In this document: positions 1 to 5,423 of the stretch, piece after piece
Layout of the letters: each line of letters opens with the position of its first letter
Position numbering within the stretch: the first letter of the stretch is position 1
DNA from: Porphyrobacter sp.
GTDB taxonomy: Bacteria > Pseudomonadota > Alphaproteobacteria > Sphingomonadales > Sphingomonadaceae
Length of the DNA stretch: 5,423 nucleotides
Assembly (NCBI GenBank): GCA_014359685.1
Contig: JACIYY010000354.1
Span: 1-5,423 of the forward strand
Direction: 5' to 3'
Position numbers and translations under genes: made by a program
Notes under the pieces: model-generated
The model's database searches: none
Seen by the model: only the letters and a program-made list of their open reading frames with translations
Told to the model about the DNA's origin: nothing

Positions 1-912
1 GTCGAGCCGGGCGGGAAAATAGGCCCGCGTCGCCACCAGCCGGCCATCCTCGCCCCGCACCCGCAGGAAGCGCGAGCGGCCGCCGGCGGCCTTGATGCGC
101 AGCCCCAGCTCGTAATCCTCGGTCAGCGATTCGGGCGCGAACGGGCCGATCCCCGGGGTCTCGCTGGCGATCCGGGCCAGCATCGGGCGCGAAAAGCCGC
201 AGCCGACCCCGGCGGCGGGCAGCGCCGCGCCGAGCGCATCGCGCACCACCATCGCCTTGCCATGGGCCTCGGCGAATTCCTCGCAATAATGGCTGCCGGT
301 CCAGCGCGATTGCAGCTGCGGCAGCGGCAGCACCGGCAGCTGGACGAAATCCGCCTCCGCCACCGCGCGGTCGAGCAGCGGCAGGGCTGCGGGATCGACC
401 ATGTCCTCCGCATCGTGCAGCACCACCAGACGGAAGCTGGTCCCGCTGCGGCGCTCATCCTGCTCCATCGCGGCATAGAGGCGGTTGAGGCAATCGGCCT
501 TGGTGGTCGGCCCTTCGCGGTCGTGTACCACCACGCGAACGCGCGGATCGTGCCCGGTGCCGCGCAGCACCGCCTCCGCCGTGGCAGGGTCGTTGCGGTA
601 GCAGCCGACATAGATCCGCAGCATCGTCTGCGGCCAGGACCGCAGCGTGCTGGCGATGGTCGCGGTGATGACCCCATGCTCGAGCCAGGCGGGGATCATC
701 ACCGCCACCTGCCCCGCGAGCGGGCGGTCCTGCCCTTCGGCGCGGTCGATCCGCCAGGTTCTCGCCCGGCCCCTGATCCGCAGCCACAGCCAGGCGAGGT
801 CCATGGCGAATTCGTCGATCGCGCCGATCAGGAAGAACACGCCGGCAAACAGCAGCAATTCGTGCTCGATCAGCGCCAGCCATTCGAGTGGCGTCCAGCC
901 CCCCAGCTCCAT
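1..912 (-). CDS. NfrB-like family 2 glycosyltransferase, N-terminal part (3' end beyond window)
   Basis: The 304 visible codons encode a membrane-associated family 2 glycosyltransferase. A hydrophobic N-terminal segment (about residues 12-44, with HELLLFAGVFFLIGAIDE) is followed by a GT-A-like core: QVAVMIPAWLEH (68-79), YVGCYRND (101-108), a GPTTKADCLN motif (134-143), an acidic HDAED motif (166-170, probable nucleotide-sugar and metal site), GVGCGFSR (235-242) and TEDYELGLRIKAAG (264-277, probable catalytic acidic motif). The order and wording of these motifs match the proteins named phage N4 adsorption protein B or NfrB. In E. coli, NfrB is the inner-membrane glycosyltransferase of a surface polysaccharide pathway used by phage N4. 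The donor sugar and product cannot be read here. The C-terminus, including any later membrane helices or MshEN-type c-di-GMP domain, is missing. The ATG at 912 fits the short N-terminus usual in the family, and a GGAAGG lies 14 bases upstream. The frame stays open to an ATG at 1032, which would add 40 residues lacking family character. Family confidence is high, specific role low. Confidence 0.85.
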   Translation of the reverse strand, partial: MELGGWTPLEWLALIEHELLLFAGVFFLIGAIDEFAMDLAWLWLRIRGRARTWRIDRAEGQDRPLAGQVAVMIPAWLEHGVITATIASTLRSWPQTMLRIYVGCYRNDPATAEAVLRGTGHDPRVRVVVHDREGPTTKADCLNRLYAAMEQDERRSGTSFRLVVLHDAEDMVDPAALPLLDRAVAEADFVQLPVLPLPQLQSRWTGSHYCEEFAEAHGKAMVVRDALGAALPAAGVGCGFSRPMLARIASETPGIGPFAPESLTEDYELGLRIKAAGGRSRFLRVRGEDGRLVATRAYFPARLD

Positions 913-1040
913 GCCCCCGCCCCGATCCTTCCACCCGGCCCGAAGCGCCCCTTCTATTGCCTTGAACCCAAAGGTAAACCCCTCGTCGCGCCCGGCCGGG
1001 TCGGCGGCTACGGGGTTGCCAGCCACCGGCATTTGCGAAA

Positions 1041-1047
1041 GAGAGGG
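1041..1047 (+). promoter_or_regulatory. Ribosome binding site that fixes the nhaA start
   Basis: GAGAGGG ends 6 bases before the ATG at 1054. This is the reason for choosing that ATG. The reading frame is open far upstream, back to 262, but only as a shadow of the divergent glycosyltransferase gene. A second in-frame ATG at 1066 has no comparable site at proper spacing. Confidence 0.6.
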
Positions 1048-1053
1048 CCGGCG

Positions 1054-2277
1054 ATGCCCCGTCCCATGCTCTTCACCGCCGCCGTTCGCCCGCTCAAGGC
1101 ACTGTTCGTCAGCGATGCCTTCGAGGGAATCCTGCTGATCGCGGTCGCCGCGCTGGCCATCATCGTGGCCAATTCGCCGCTCGGCGGGGCGTATCATGAG
1201 CTGTTCAACGGCACGCTGGCGTGGACCCCGATCCCCAAGCTCTATAACCTGCATCTATGGATCAATGATGCGCTGATGGCGGTGTTCTTCTTCGTCGTCG
1301 GGCTGGAGGTGAAGCGCGAGCTGATCGCCGGCAGCCTCGCCGATGCGCGCAGCCGCCGGCTGCCGGTGCTGGCGGCGATCGCGGGCATGGCCGCGCCGGC
1401 GGCGATCTATCTCGCCATCGCCGGGGGAGAGCCGGCGCTGGAGCGCGGCTGGGCGATCCCGGCGGCAACCGACATCGCCTTTGCGATGGGCGTCGTCGGC
1501 CTGCTCGGCACCCGTGTGCCCGCGCCGCTGCGGCTGTTCCTGCTGACCGTGGCGATCGTCGACGATATCGGCGCGGTGCTGATCATCGCGCTGTTCTACA
1601 CCGCCAATATCAAGCTGGCGTGGCTGCTCGGCGCGCTGCTGGTGGTGGCAGCGATGATCGCGATGAGCCGGCGCGGCGTGCTGCGGGTCTGGCCCTATGC
1701 GCTGGGCGCGGTGGTGCTGTGGTATTGCGTGCTCAACACAGGCGTTCACGCCACCATCGCCGGGGTGGTGGCGGCGCTGACGATCCCGATGGAGCGGCGC
1801 GACGGGCACAGCCTGCTGGAGGTGTTCGAGCACGGGCTGGTGCGCTGGAACGCCTATCTGGTGGTGCCGCTGTTCGGCTTTGCCAATGCCGGCGTGATGC
1901 TGGGCGGGATCGGCCTCGCCGCGTTCTCCGACCCGCTGCCGCTGGCGATCGCGGCCGGGCTGGTGATCGGCAAGCAGGCGGGCATCTTCGCCAGCATCGT
2001 GGTCGCCGACCGGCTGGGCTTCGCGGTGCGGCCCCAGGGGTCGAGCTGGTTGCAGATCTGGGGCACCACGGTGTTGTGCGGGATCGGCTTCACCATGAGC
2101 CTGTTCATCGGCGCGCTGGCCTTCCCGCGATATCCGCTGCTGGTGGAAGAGGCCAAGCTGGGGGTGCTGGTCGGATCGGGCATCTCCGCGCTGCTCGGCT
2201 ATGCGATTCTGCGCTTCGCCCCGCCGCTGACTCCGGCGCCGAGACCGCGCACCGCCAGCGTCGGCGCCGGGGGGTGA
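1054..2277 (+). CDS. nhaA: Na+/H+ antiporter NhaA
   Basis: This complete 407-residue protein is slightly longer than E. coli NhaA (388). NhaA is an inner-membrane electrogenic antiporter that exports Na+ or Li+ in exchange for protons and supports pH and salt homeostasis. The sequence is a run of hydrophobic helices, and the known functional positions are all present with a constant offset of 7 from E. coli numbering. They are E85 in VVGLEVKRE (E78, pH sensing), D140 in AATDIAFAMG (D133), the D170-D171 pair in AIVDDIGAV (D163/D164, ion-binding aspartates), H232 in GVHATIAG (H225) and K307 in VIGKQAGI (K300). GFTMSLFIGALAF near the C-terminus is also typical. The last 20 residues are Pro/Arg/Gly-rich and probably a cytoplasmic tail. 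The gene is divergent from the glycosyltransferase and converges on the DUF3297 gene with a 9-base gap, so it is probably monocistronic. No terminator hairpin with a T-run is visible after its stop. No regulatory gene such as nhaR adjoins it. Confidence 0.97.
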   Translation: MPRPMLFTAAVRPLKALFVSDAFEGILLIAVAALAIIVANSPLGGAYHELFNGTLAWTPIPKLYNLHLWINDALMAVFFFVVGLEVKRELIAGSLADARSRRLPVLAAIAGMAAPAAIYLAIAGGEPALERGWAIPAATDIAFAMGVVGLLGTRVPAPLRLFLLTVAIVDDIGAVLIIALFYTANIKLAWLLGALLVVAAMIAMSRRGVLRVWPYALGAVVLWYCVLNTGVHATIAGVVAALTIPMERRDGHSLLEVFEHGLVRWNAYLVVPLFGFANAGVMLGGIGLAAFSDPLPLAIAAGLVIGKQAGIFASIVVADRLGFAVRPQGSSWLQIWGTTVLCGIGFTMSLFIGALAFPRYPLLVEEAKLGVLVGSGISALLGYAILRFAPPLTPAPRPRTASVGAGG

Positions 2278-2286
2278 GGGCGGCGC

Positions 2287-2613
2287 TCAGTCCCTGCGCG
2301 CCACCGGCGCGTCGTCGCCCAGATCCTCGTACCATGCCTCCACCGGGCCGTTCAGCCGCAGCGTGAGCGGCCGCCCGCGCCGGTCGAGCGAGCGGCCGGC
2401 CTGGACCCGCACCCAGCCTTCGGAGATGCAATATTCCTCGATATCGGTGCGCCGCCTGCCCTTGAAGCGGATCGCCACCCCGCGGCGAAGCCGGTCGGCA
2501 TCGAAATGCGCGCTGGCCGGGTTGATCGCCAGCCGGTCGGGCGGCACCCGGTCGCCAGCCGGCGCAGCGGCGAGGGGCTCGGCGGGCTCGCCGGTGGGTT
2601 CGGTGTCGGTCAT
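2287..2613 (-). CDS. DUF3297 family protein, function unknown
   Basis: This 108-residue protein matches the conserved DUF3297 pattern from about residue 25 onward: PDRLAINP (25-32), GVAIRFKG (45-52), the signature TDIEEYCISEGWVRVQAG (56-73), SLDRRGRPLTLRLNGPVEAW (75-94) and a C-terminal YEDLGDD. No signal peptide, membrane segment or catalytic motif can be named, so it is probably a small cytosolic protein. The first 24 residues are a Glu/Pro/Ala-rich leader that seems longer than usual for this small family. A GTG codon at residue 23 would give a shorter product, but no ribosome binding site supports it, and the ATG at 2613 also lacks a clear Shine-Dalgarno sequence. It lies 78 bases downstream of the 117-residue gene on the same strand, with a repeat and hairpin cluster between them, so co-transcription is uncertain. 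The family assignment is from memory of the conserved motif; no biochemical function is known to me. Confidence 0.85.
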   Translation of the reverse strand: MTDTEPTGEPAEPLAAAPAGDRVPPDRLAINPASAHFDADRLRRGVAIRFKGRRRTDIEEYCISEGWVRVQAGRSLDRRGRPLTLRLNGPVEAWYEDLGDDAPVARRD

Positions 2614-2640
2614 CGCGCGCCGCTGGCATGGCGGGCGGGC

Positions 2641-2703
2641 AAAATCAATCGGGCGAAAATCAATCGGGCCGAAATCAAACGGCCCCCGAAATCAATCCGG
2701 CGG
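2641..2703. repeat. Four degenerate 15-17 base tandem repeats
   Basis: Four consecutive units begin at 2641, 2656, 2672 and 2689. They read AAAATCAATCGGGCG, AAAATCAATCGGGCCG, AAATCAAACGGCCCCCG and AAATCAATCCGGCGG. The AAATCAA core is notably AT-rich against a very GC-rich background. The fourth unit overlaps the stop codon (2692-2694) of the minus-strand gene that ends here, and the array lies in the spacer before the DUF3297 gene. It could be a local expansion of the gene's 3' end, a binding-site array, or part of a terminator. Confidence 0.7.
2666..2685 (-). terminator. Terminator-like hairpin after the 117-residue gene
   Basis: On the minus strand GGGCCG, an 8-base loop TTTGATTT, and CGGCCC form a perfect 6-bp stem. 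The stem begins 6 bases after the stop codon of the upstream gene and is followed by GATTGATTTT. The tail is T-rich rather than a pure T-run, so it is only a candidate intrinsic terminator. The plus-strand reading has no T-run after the stem, which argues for minus-strand use. Confidence 0.4.
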
Positions 2704-3045
2704 TGGCGGGGTCTCGGGCGGAGGGGCCGGCTCCGCCTCGTCGGGCGTGGCGCCCGGTTCGGTCGTATCGCCCGGCTCGCCCTCGATCTCGTCGGGCGCG
2801 GCGGGTTCGATGACATCGCCACCGTCGGGCGTCACCTCGTCGGGCGCGCCGCCTGGTTGCAGTTCCTCGTCCTCCTTGCCGCGCGGGAACGATCCGGGGC
2901 GCGATCCCGGCGAATCGCTGTCGCCATTGACCATGGTCAGCCGTGCCGCGTCGCGCGGATCGGCGTTGGGATCGACCACCGGCGGCGTGCCGGGCGGGAC
3001 ATGGGGCTGGCGGTAATCCTGGTCGGTGTAGTTGGCGCGGTCCAT
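2692..3045 (-). CDS. Unrecognised acidic, Pro-rich 117-residue protein
   Basis: I do not recognise this protein family. The coding case is good: codons are strongly G/C-ended, the frame starts at an ATG (3045) with a well-placed AGGA, and it ends in the spacer before the next gene. The product has no signal peptide or membrane segment. The N-terminal third, MDRANYTDQDYRQPHVPPG and on, is polar and fairly normal in composition. The C-terminal half is very acidic and rich in Pro, Gly, Asp and Glu, with three APDE/TPDE motifs (about residues 67, 84 and 100) and a PPPETPPPPD end, so it is probably disordered. At DNA level, CGTCGGGCG recurs four times in this half when read on the plus strand. It is transcribed divergently from tRNA-Leu and precedes the DUF3297 gene. 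A cytosolic, disordered accessory protein is all that can be inferred. Confidence 0.7.
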   Translation of the reverse strand: MDRANYTDQDYRQPHVPPGTPPVVDPNADPRDAARLTMVNGDSDSPGSRPGSFPRGKEDEELQPGGAPDEVTPDGGDVIEPAAPDEIEGEPGDTTEPGATPDEAEPAPPPETPPPPD

Positions 3046-3052
3046 CGGACGG

Positions 3053-3058
3053 TTCCTT
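3053..3058 (-). promoter_or_regulatory. Ribosome binding site of the 117-residue gene
   Basis: Read on the minus strand, GAAAGGAACC spans 3060 to 3051. Its AGGA (3057-3054) lies 8 bases before the ATG at 3045. This is one of the clearest Shine-Dalgarno sequences in the window and is a main reason for accepting this otherwise unrecognised gene as real. Confidence 0.6.
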
Positions 3059-3130
3059 TCCGGTCGCTACCAGGGCAACGCCGCAATGCCGCCCGCCGTT
3101 CCGGCGGTCCGCCGCGCCCCGTCGCGCGGC

Positions 3131-3158
3131 TTGCCCTTTCGGCCCCGCGCCACTAAGG
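3131..3158 (+). promoter_or_regulatory. Candidate promoter for tRNA-Leu (and perhaps tig)
   Basis: TTGCCC (3131-3136), a 16-base spacer and CTAAGG (3153-3158) resemble a housekeeping-sigma promoter in GC-rich alphaproteobacteria. It would start transcription near 3165, giving a leader of about 40 bases before the tRNA. The -10 element departs from TATAAT, so this is a pattern-based guess supported mainly by position. Confidence 0.4.
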
Positions 3159-3207
3159 GCGCTGGCCTTGCGTCGCAGCGGCCGTGGCGGCTGCGCCTCT
3201 CCGGGCT

Positions 3208-3292
<85 letters not shown>

Positions 3293-3341
3293 GCTTCGCG
3301 CGCCGCCGGACGGGCCCCGCGAGGGCGACAGGAATGGATTT

Positions 3342-3348
3342 GGGAAGG
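3342..3348 (+). promoter_or_regulatory. Ribosome binding site of tig
   Basis: GGGAAGG ends 9 bases before the ATG at 3358. This spacing supports the chosen start, which also gives the usual trigger factor N-terminus (MQIVET). Confidence 0.55.
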
Positions 3349-3357
3349 CTTGATTGA

Positions 3358-4962
3358 ATGCAGATCGTCGAAACCGCCAATGAAGGCCTCAAGCGCGCCT
3401 ATACACTGACCATCCCGGCCGGCGAGATCGAGGCGCGGATCGAGGCGGAGGTGAAGAAGGTCGCGCCGCAGGTGCGGATGCCCGGCTTCCGCCCCGGCAA
3501 GGTCCCGGCCAATTTGGTCCGCAAGATGCATGGCGAGGCGCTGCATTCCGACGCGCTGAACGCCTCGCTGCGCGAATCGGTCGACACGCTGCTGCGCGAA
3601 AAGCAGCTGCGCCCGGCGCTGCAGCCGAAGATCGACCTTGGCGAAGGCTACCAGCCGGGCATGAATGCCGAGCTGAGCGTCGAGCTGGAGGTGCTGCCCG
3701 ACATCGAGGCCCCCTCGCTCGACGGGCTGGCGCTGGAGAAGCTGACCGTCCCTGTCACCGACGAGGCGGTGGAGGAGGCGCTGGCCCGCGTCGCCGCCGG
3801 CCAGAAGAGCTACGCCGATGCCGAACAGGGGCACGCGGCGGGCGAGGGCGACCAGCTGATCATCGACTTCGTCGGCCGGCTCGATGGCGAGGAGTTCGAG
3901 GGCGGCAAGGCCGAAGGCGCCGCGCTGGTGATCGGCTCTGGCCAGTTCATCCCCGGCTTCGAGGAGCAGCTGACCGGCGCCGTTGCCGGTGAGGAGCGGA
4001 CGATCGCCGTCACCTTCCCCGACGATTACCCGGCCGAGACGCTGAAGGGCCGCGAGGCCGAGTTCACGGTCACGGTGCAGGCCGTCAAGACCGCGCGCGA
4101 AACGCAGGTGGACGAGGATTTCGCCAAATCGCTGGGTCTGGAAAGCCTCGACCAGCTCAAGGGGCTGATCAGGGCGCAGGTCGAGCAGGAGACCGCCGGC
4201 CTGACCCGCACCCAGATGAAGCGCCAGCTTCTCGACCACCTCGCCGCCGGCCACGATTTCCCGGTGCCGGCGGCGATGGTCGAGGCCGAGTTCGAGCAGA
4301 TCTGGCAGCAATTGCAGGCCGAGATCGCCAAGGAGGACGATCCCGAGGCCGGGCGCAAGGAGATCGAGGCGGAGAAGGAGGATTACCGCCGCATCGCCGA
4401 ACGCCGCGTGCGGTTGGGCCTGCTGCTGTCGGAGATCGGCCAGAAGAACGGGGTCGAGATCACCCAGCAGGAAATGACCATGCTGATGCAGCAGGCGGCG
4501 CAGCAATACCGCCCGGAAGACCGGCAGCGCTTCATGGAGTACCTGCGCAGCGAACCGATGGCGATGGCCCAGCTGCGCGCGCCGCTGTATGAGGACAAGG
4601 TCGTCGACTTCCTGTTCGACAAGGCCACCATCACCGAACGCGAGGTGACCCGCGAGGAGCTGGAGGCCGCGATCGAGGCGGAAGAGGGCGCCGCCAGCGA
4701 TGGCGCGGCGGCGGCCGAGGCAGGGGCCGAAGCGGCGGCTGAAGCAGCCGTCGAAGCAGGGGCCGAAACGGGTGCCGACGCGGATGGCGCGGCGACCGCC
4801 GGGGACGAGGCTGCGGCGGGCGACACCGCCGCTGACGAGCCCGCGCGCAAGACTCCGGCCCGCAAGGCCGCCAAGCCGGCGGGCGAGGATCCGGCGGCCG
4901 AGGCTCCGGCCAAGAAGCCGGCCGCCCGCAAGAGCAAGCCGGCGCCGGCCCAGGAAGACTGA
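3358..4962 (+). CDS. tig: Trigger factor, ribosome-associated chaperone and prolyl isomerase, with long C-terminal tail
   Basis: Trigger factor binds the ribosome at the exit tunnel and shields or folds nascent chains, with peptidyl-prolyl cis-trans isomerase activity. The 534-residue product is about 100 longer than E. coli Tig (432). The N-terminal ribosome-binding domain (about 1-145) carries the signature PGFRPGKVP (42-50). The FKBP-type isomerase domain (about 160-245) shows GDQLIIDFVG (164-173), EEFEGG and GSGQFIPGFEEQL (193-205). The alpha-helical substrate-binding C-terminal domain (about 250-440) ends in EDKVVDFLFDKATITEREVT. Residues 442 to 534 form a low-complexity tail: first Ala/Glu/Gly-rich and acidic to about residue 495, then Ala/Lys/Arg/Pro-rich with PARKTPARKAAKPAG and PAKKPAARKSKPAPA, ending QED. 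A 36-base repeat period (4717 and 4753) encodes EAGAE twice (454-458 and 466-470). clpP and clpX, frequent partners of tig, do not start in the 461 bases that follow. Confidence 0.97.
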   Translation: MQIVETANEGLKRAYTLTIPAGEIEARIEAEVKKVAPQVRMPGFRPGKVPANLVRKMHGEALHSDALNASLRESVDTLLREKQLRPALQPKIDLGEGYQPGMNAELSVELEVLPDIEAPSLDGLALEKLTVPVTDEAVEEALARVAAGQKSYADAEQGHAAGEGDQLIIDFVGRLDGEEFEGGKAEGAALVIGSGQFIPGFEEQLTGAVAGEERTIAVTFPDDYPAETLKGREAEFTVTVQAVKTARETQVDEDFAKSLGLESLDQLKGLIRAQVEQETAGLTRTQMKRQLLDHLAAGHDFPVPAAMVEAEFEQIWQQLQAEIAKEDDPEAGRKEIEAEKEDYRRIAERRVRLGLLLSEIGQKNGVEITQQEMTMLMQQAAQQYRPEDRQRFMEYLRSEPMAMAQLRAPLYEDKVVDFLFDKATITEREVTREELEAAIEAEEGAASDGAAAAEAGAEAAAEAAVEAGAETGADADGAATAGDEAAAGDTAADEPARKTPARKAAKPAGEDPAAEAPAKKPAARKSKPAPAQED

Positions 4963-5039
4963 CGCGGCGCCGCCCGGCGCGCCCCGCGCGCAAGGCGGCA
5001 GACGGGTCGCGGGCGGCGCATCCGGGGGCGGATTCGCAG

Positions 5040-5062
5040 CGCCCGGCAGGCGCCGCCGGGCG
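5040..5062. other. GC-rich hairpin downstream of tig
   Basis: CGCCCGGC (5040-5047) and GCCGGGCG (5055-5062) form a perfect 8-bp stem around the 7-base loop AGGCGCC. It lies 77 bases after the tig stop and has no T-run on either side. It could stabilise the 3' end of the tig mRNA or act in Rho-dependent termination, or be a chance product of the high GC content. Confidence 0.35.
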
Positions 5063-5216
5063 AGCGGCGCAGGCTGCTGGTCATGGCAGCGGGGCCGAGG
5101 TGGTCCGGCAGCACTCGCGTCTATCCGGCGCGTCGATCCGGCCGCACGACAGGCAAGAGCGTGTCGGCGGCGGCACGGCCCGAATCCGCGCCCGGCCCGT
5201 CGCGTGACACACAAGG

Positions 5217-5245
5217 TTTCGCGTCGGCGAAAATCGCTCTAGCGA
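5217..5245. promoter_or_regulatory. Two adjacent inverted repeats before the lipoprotein gene
   Basis: TTTCGC (5217-5222), loop GTCG, GCGAAA (5227-5232) is a perfect 6-bp inverted repeat. It is followed at once by TCGCT (5234-5238), CT, AGCGA (5241-5245), a 5-bp one. They lie 17-45 bases before the start codon, where a promoter and operator would be expected, and are the most AT-rich part of this spacer. No clear -35/-10 pair could be assigned. Confidence 0.3.
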
Positions 5246-5261
5246 ATGGCGGCGCAAGACG

Positions 5262-5423
5262 ATGTCGATGCTCGCCCGCCTTTCTCTCGCCCCGCCGCTC
5301 GCCCGATCGGCCGCGCTGGCGATGGCCGTGCTGCTCGCCGGCTGTTCGGCGCTGCCCGGCGCGCCTGGTGCGCAGCGGCCGCCGGGCCCGGCGGCGCAGA
5401 GCCGGGAAGGGCGCCAGTGCCTT
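5262..5423 (+). CDS. Lipoprotein, N-terminal fragment (possible extensin-family protein)
   Basis: Only the first 54 codons are visible and the gene runs off the right edge. The start MSMLARLSLAPPLARS has a basic n-region, followed by a hydrophobic stretch AALAMAVLLAG and the lipobox LLAGC. Cys28 (5343-5345) would be the lipidated residue after signal peptidase II cleavage. The residue after it is serine, which under the usual +2 rule suggests outer-membrane sorting. A Pro/Gly/Ala linker follows (SALPGAPGAQRPPGPAAQ). The last visible residues, SREGRQCL, resemble the start of the extensin-like C-terminal domain found in many alphaproteobacterial lipoproteins, but this is a guess from four or five residues. 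An in-frame ATG at codon 3 (5268) is an alternative start; neither has a strong Shine-Dalgarno sequence. Codon use is G/C-ended like its neighbours. Confidence 0.75.
   Translation, partial: MSMLARLSLAPPLARSAALAMAVLLAGCSALPGAPGAQRPPGPAAQSREGRQCL

Larger units (their letters stand above)
4963..5261. other. 299-base intergenic spacer between tig and the lipoprotein gene
   Basis: I see no supported gene here. Short open frames exist on both strands, for example 5083-5242 on the plus strand, but their products are Arg/Ser/Pro-rich with no ribosome binding site. No hairpin with a T-run follows the tig stop; the GC-rich stretch 4963-4990 can fold weakly. The spacer holds one strong GC hairpin at 5040-5062 and a pair of inverted repeats at 5217-5245, listed separately. 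Confidence 0.6.

Noticed and set aside
951..978. Possible minus-strand promoter for the glycosyltransferase (TTTACC, 15-base spacer, ATAGAA).
   Set aside because: Spacing is short and both boxes are weak; with only base matching as support it is not better than chance.
991..1000. Perfect palindrome CCCGGCCGGG in the nhaA/glycosyltransferase spacer.
   Set aside because: Ten-base GC-only palindromes are common in DNA of this composition, and there is no second copy or spacing that suggests an operator.
913..1032. A 40-residue longer glycosyltransferase starting at the ATG at 1032.
   Set aside because: The added residues are polar and Gly/Arg-rich without family character, and would use up the divergent promoter region. 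No Shine-Dalgarno sequence favours it.
262..1053. In-frame N-terminal extension of NhaA by 264 residues.
   Set aside because: The extension is antisense to the conserved glycosyltransferase frame and has no NhaA-like sequence. The ATG at 1054 has a ribosome binding site and gives the normal family length.
2105..2629. Minus-strand open frame of 174 codons overlapping DUF3297 and the end of nhaA.
   Set aside because: It is a frame-shifted shadow of the DUF3297 gene, with an Arg/Ala/Pro-rich product and no recognisable domain.
5083..5242. Plus-strand 52-codon open frame in the spacer after tig.
   Set aside because: It has no ribosome binding site, a Ser/Arg/Ala/Pro-rich product without motif, and it runs through the inverted repeats before the next gene.

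Overview
This GC-rich window (roughly 70% GC by eye, with strong G/C preference at third codon positions) looks like ordinary chromosomal DNA of an alphaproteobacterium. Sphingomonadales is the best guess. That rests on an NfrB-like family 2 glycosyltransferase, a DUF3297 protein, and a tRNA-Leu(UAG) gene directly upstream of a trigger factor gene with a long Ala/Lys/Pro-rich tail. The taxonomic assignment is inference from gene content and base composition; no marker gene settles it.

Layout: on the minus strand, 1-912 is the N-terminal 304 codons of a membrane-associated glycosyltransferase whose C-terminus lies beyond the left edge. A 141-base divergent spacer separates it from nhaA (1054-2277, plus strand), a complete Na+/H+ antiporter. 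nhaA converges, with a 9-base gap, on two minus-strand genes: a DUF3297 protein (2287-2613) and an unrecognised acidic, Pro-rich 117-residue protein (2692-3045). Between these two lies a cluster of four short degenerate tandem repeats containing a terminator-like hairpin. A 162-base divergent spacer, with a candidate promoter, precedes tRNA-Leu(UAG) (3208-3292) and then tig (3358-4962), which encodes trigger factor. A 299-base spacer follows. It contains a GC hairpin and, near its end, two close inverted repeats. The window closes with the start of a lipoprotein gene (5262 to the right edge), possibly of the extensin family.

The genes are mostly independent housekeeping or envelope functions: ion homeostasis (NhaA), co-translational folding (trigger factor and tRNA-Leu), and cell-surface functions (glycosyltransferase and lipoprotein). 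tRNA-Leu and tig are close enough to share a transcript. I see no mobile element, CRISPR array, toxin-antitoxin pair or defence system, and no convincing new multi-gene system. The points most worth a second look are the two-part charged tail of trigger factor, the repeat and hairpin cluster at 2641-2703 with the unknown acidic gene it ends, and the inverted repeats in front of the lipoprotein gene.
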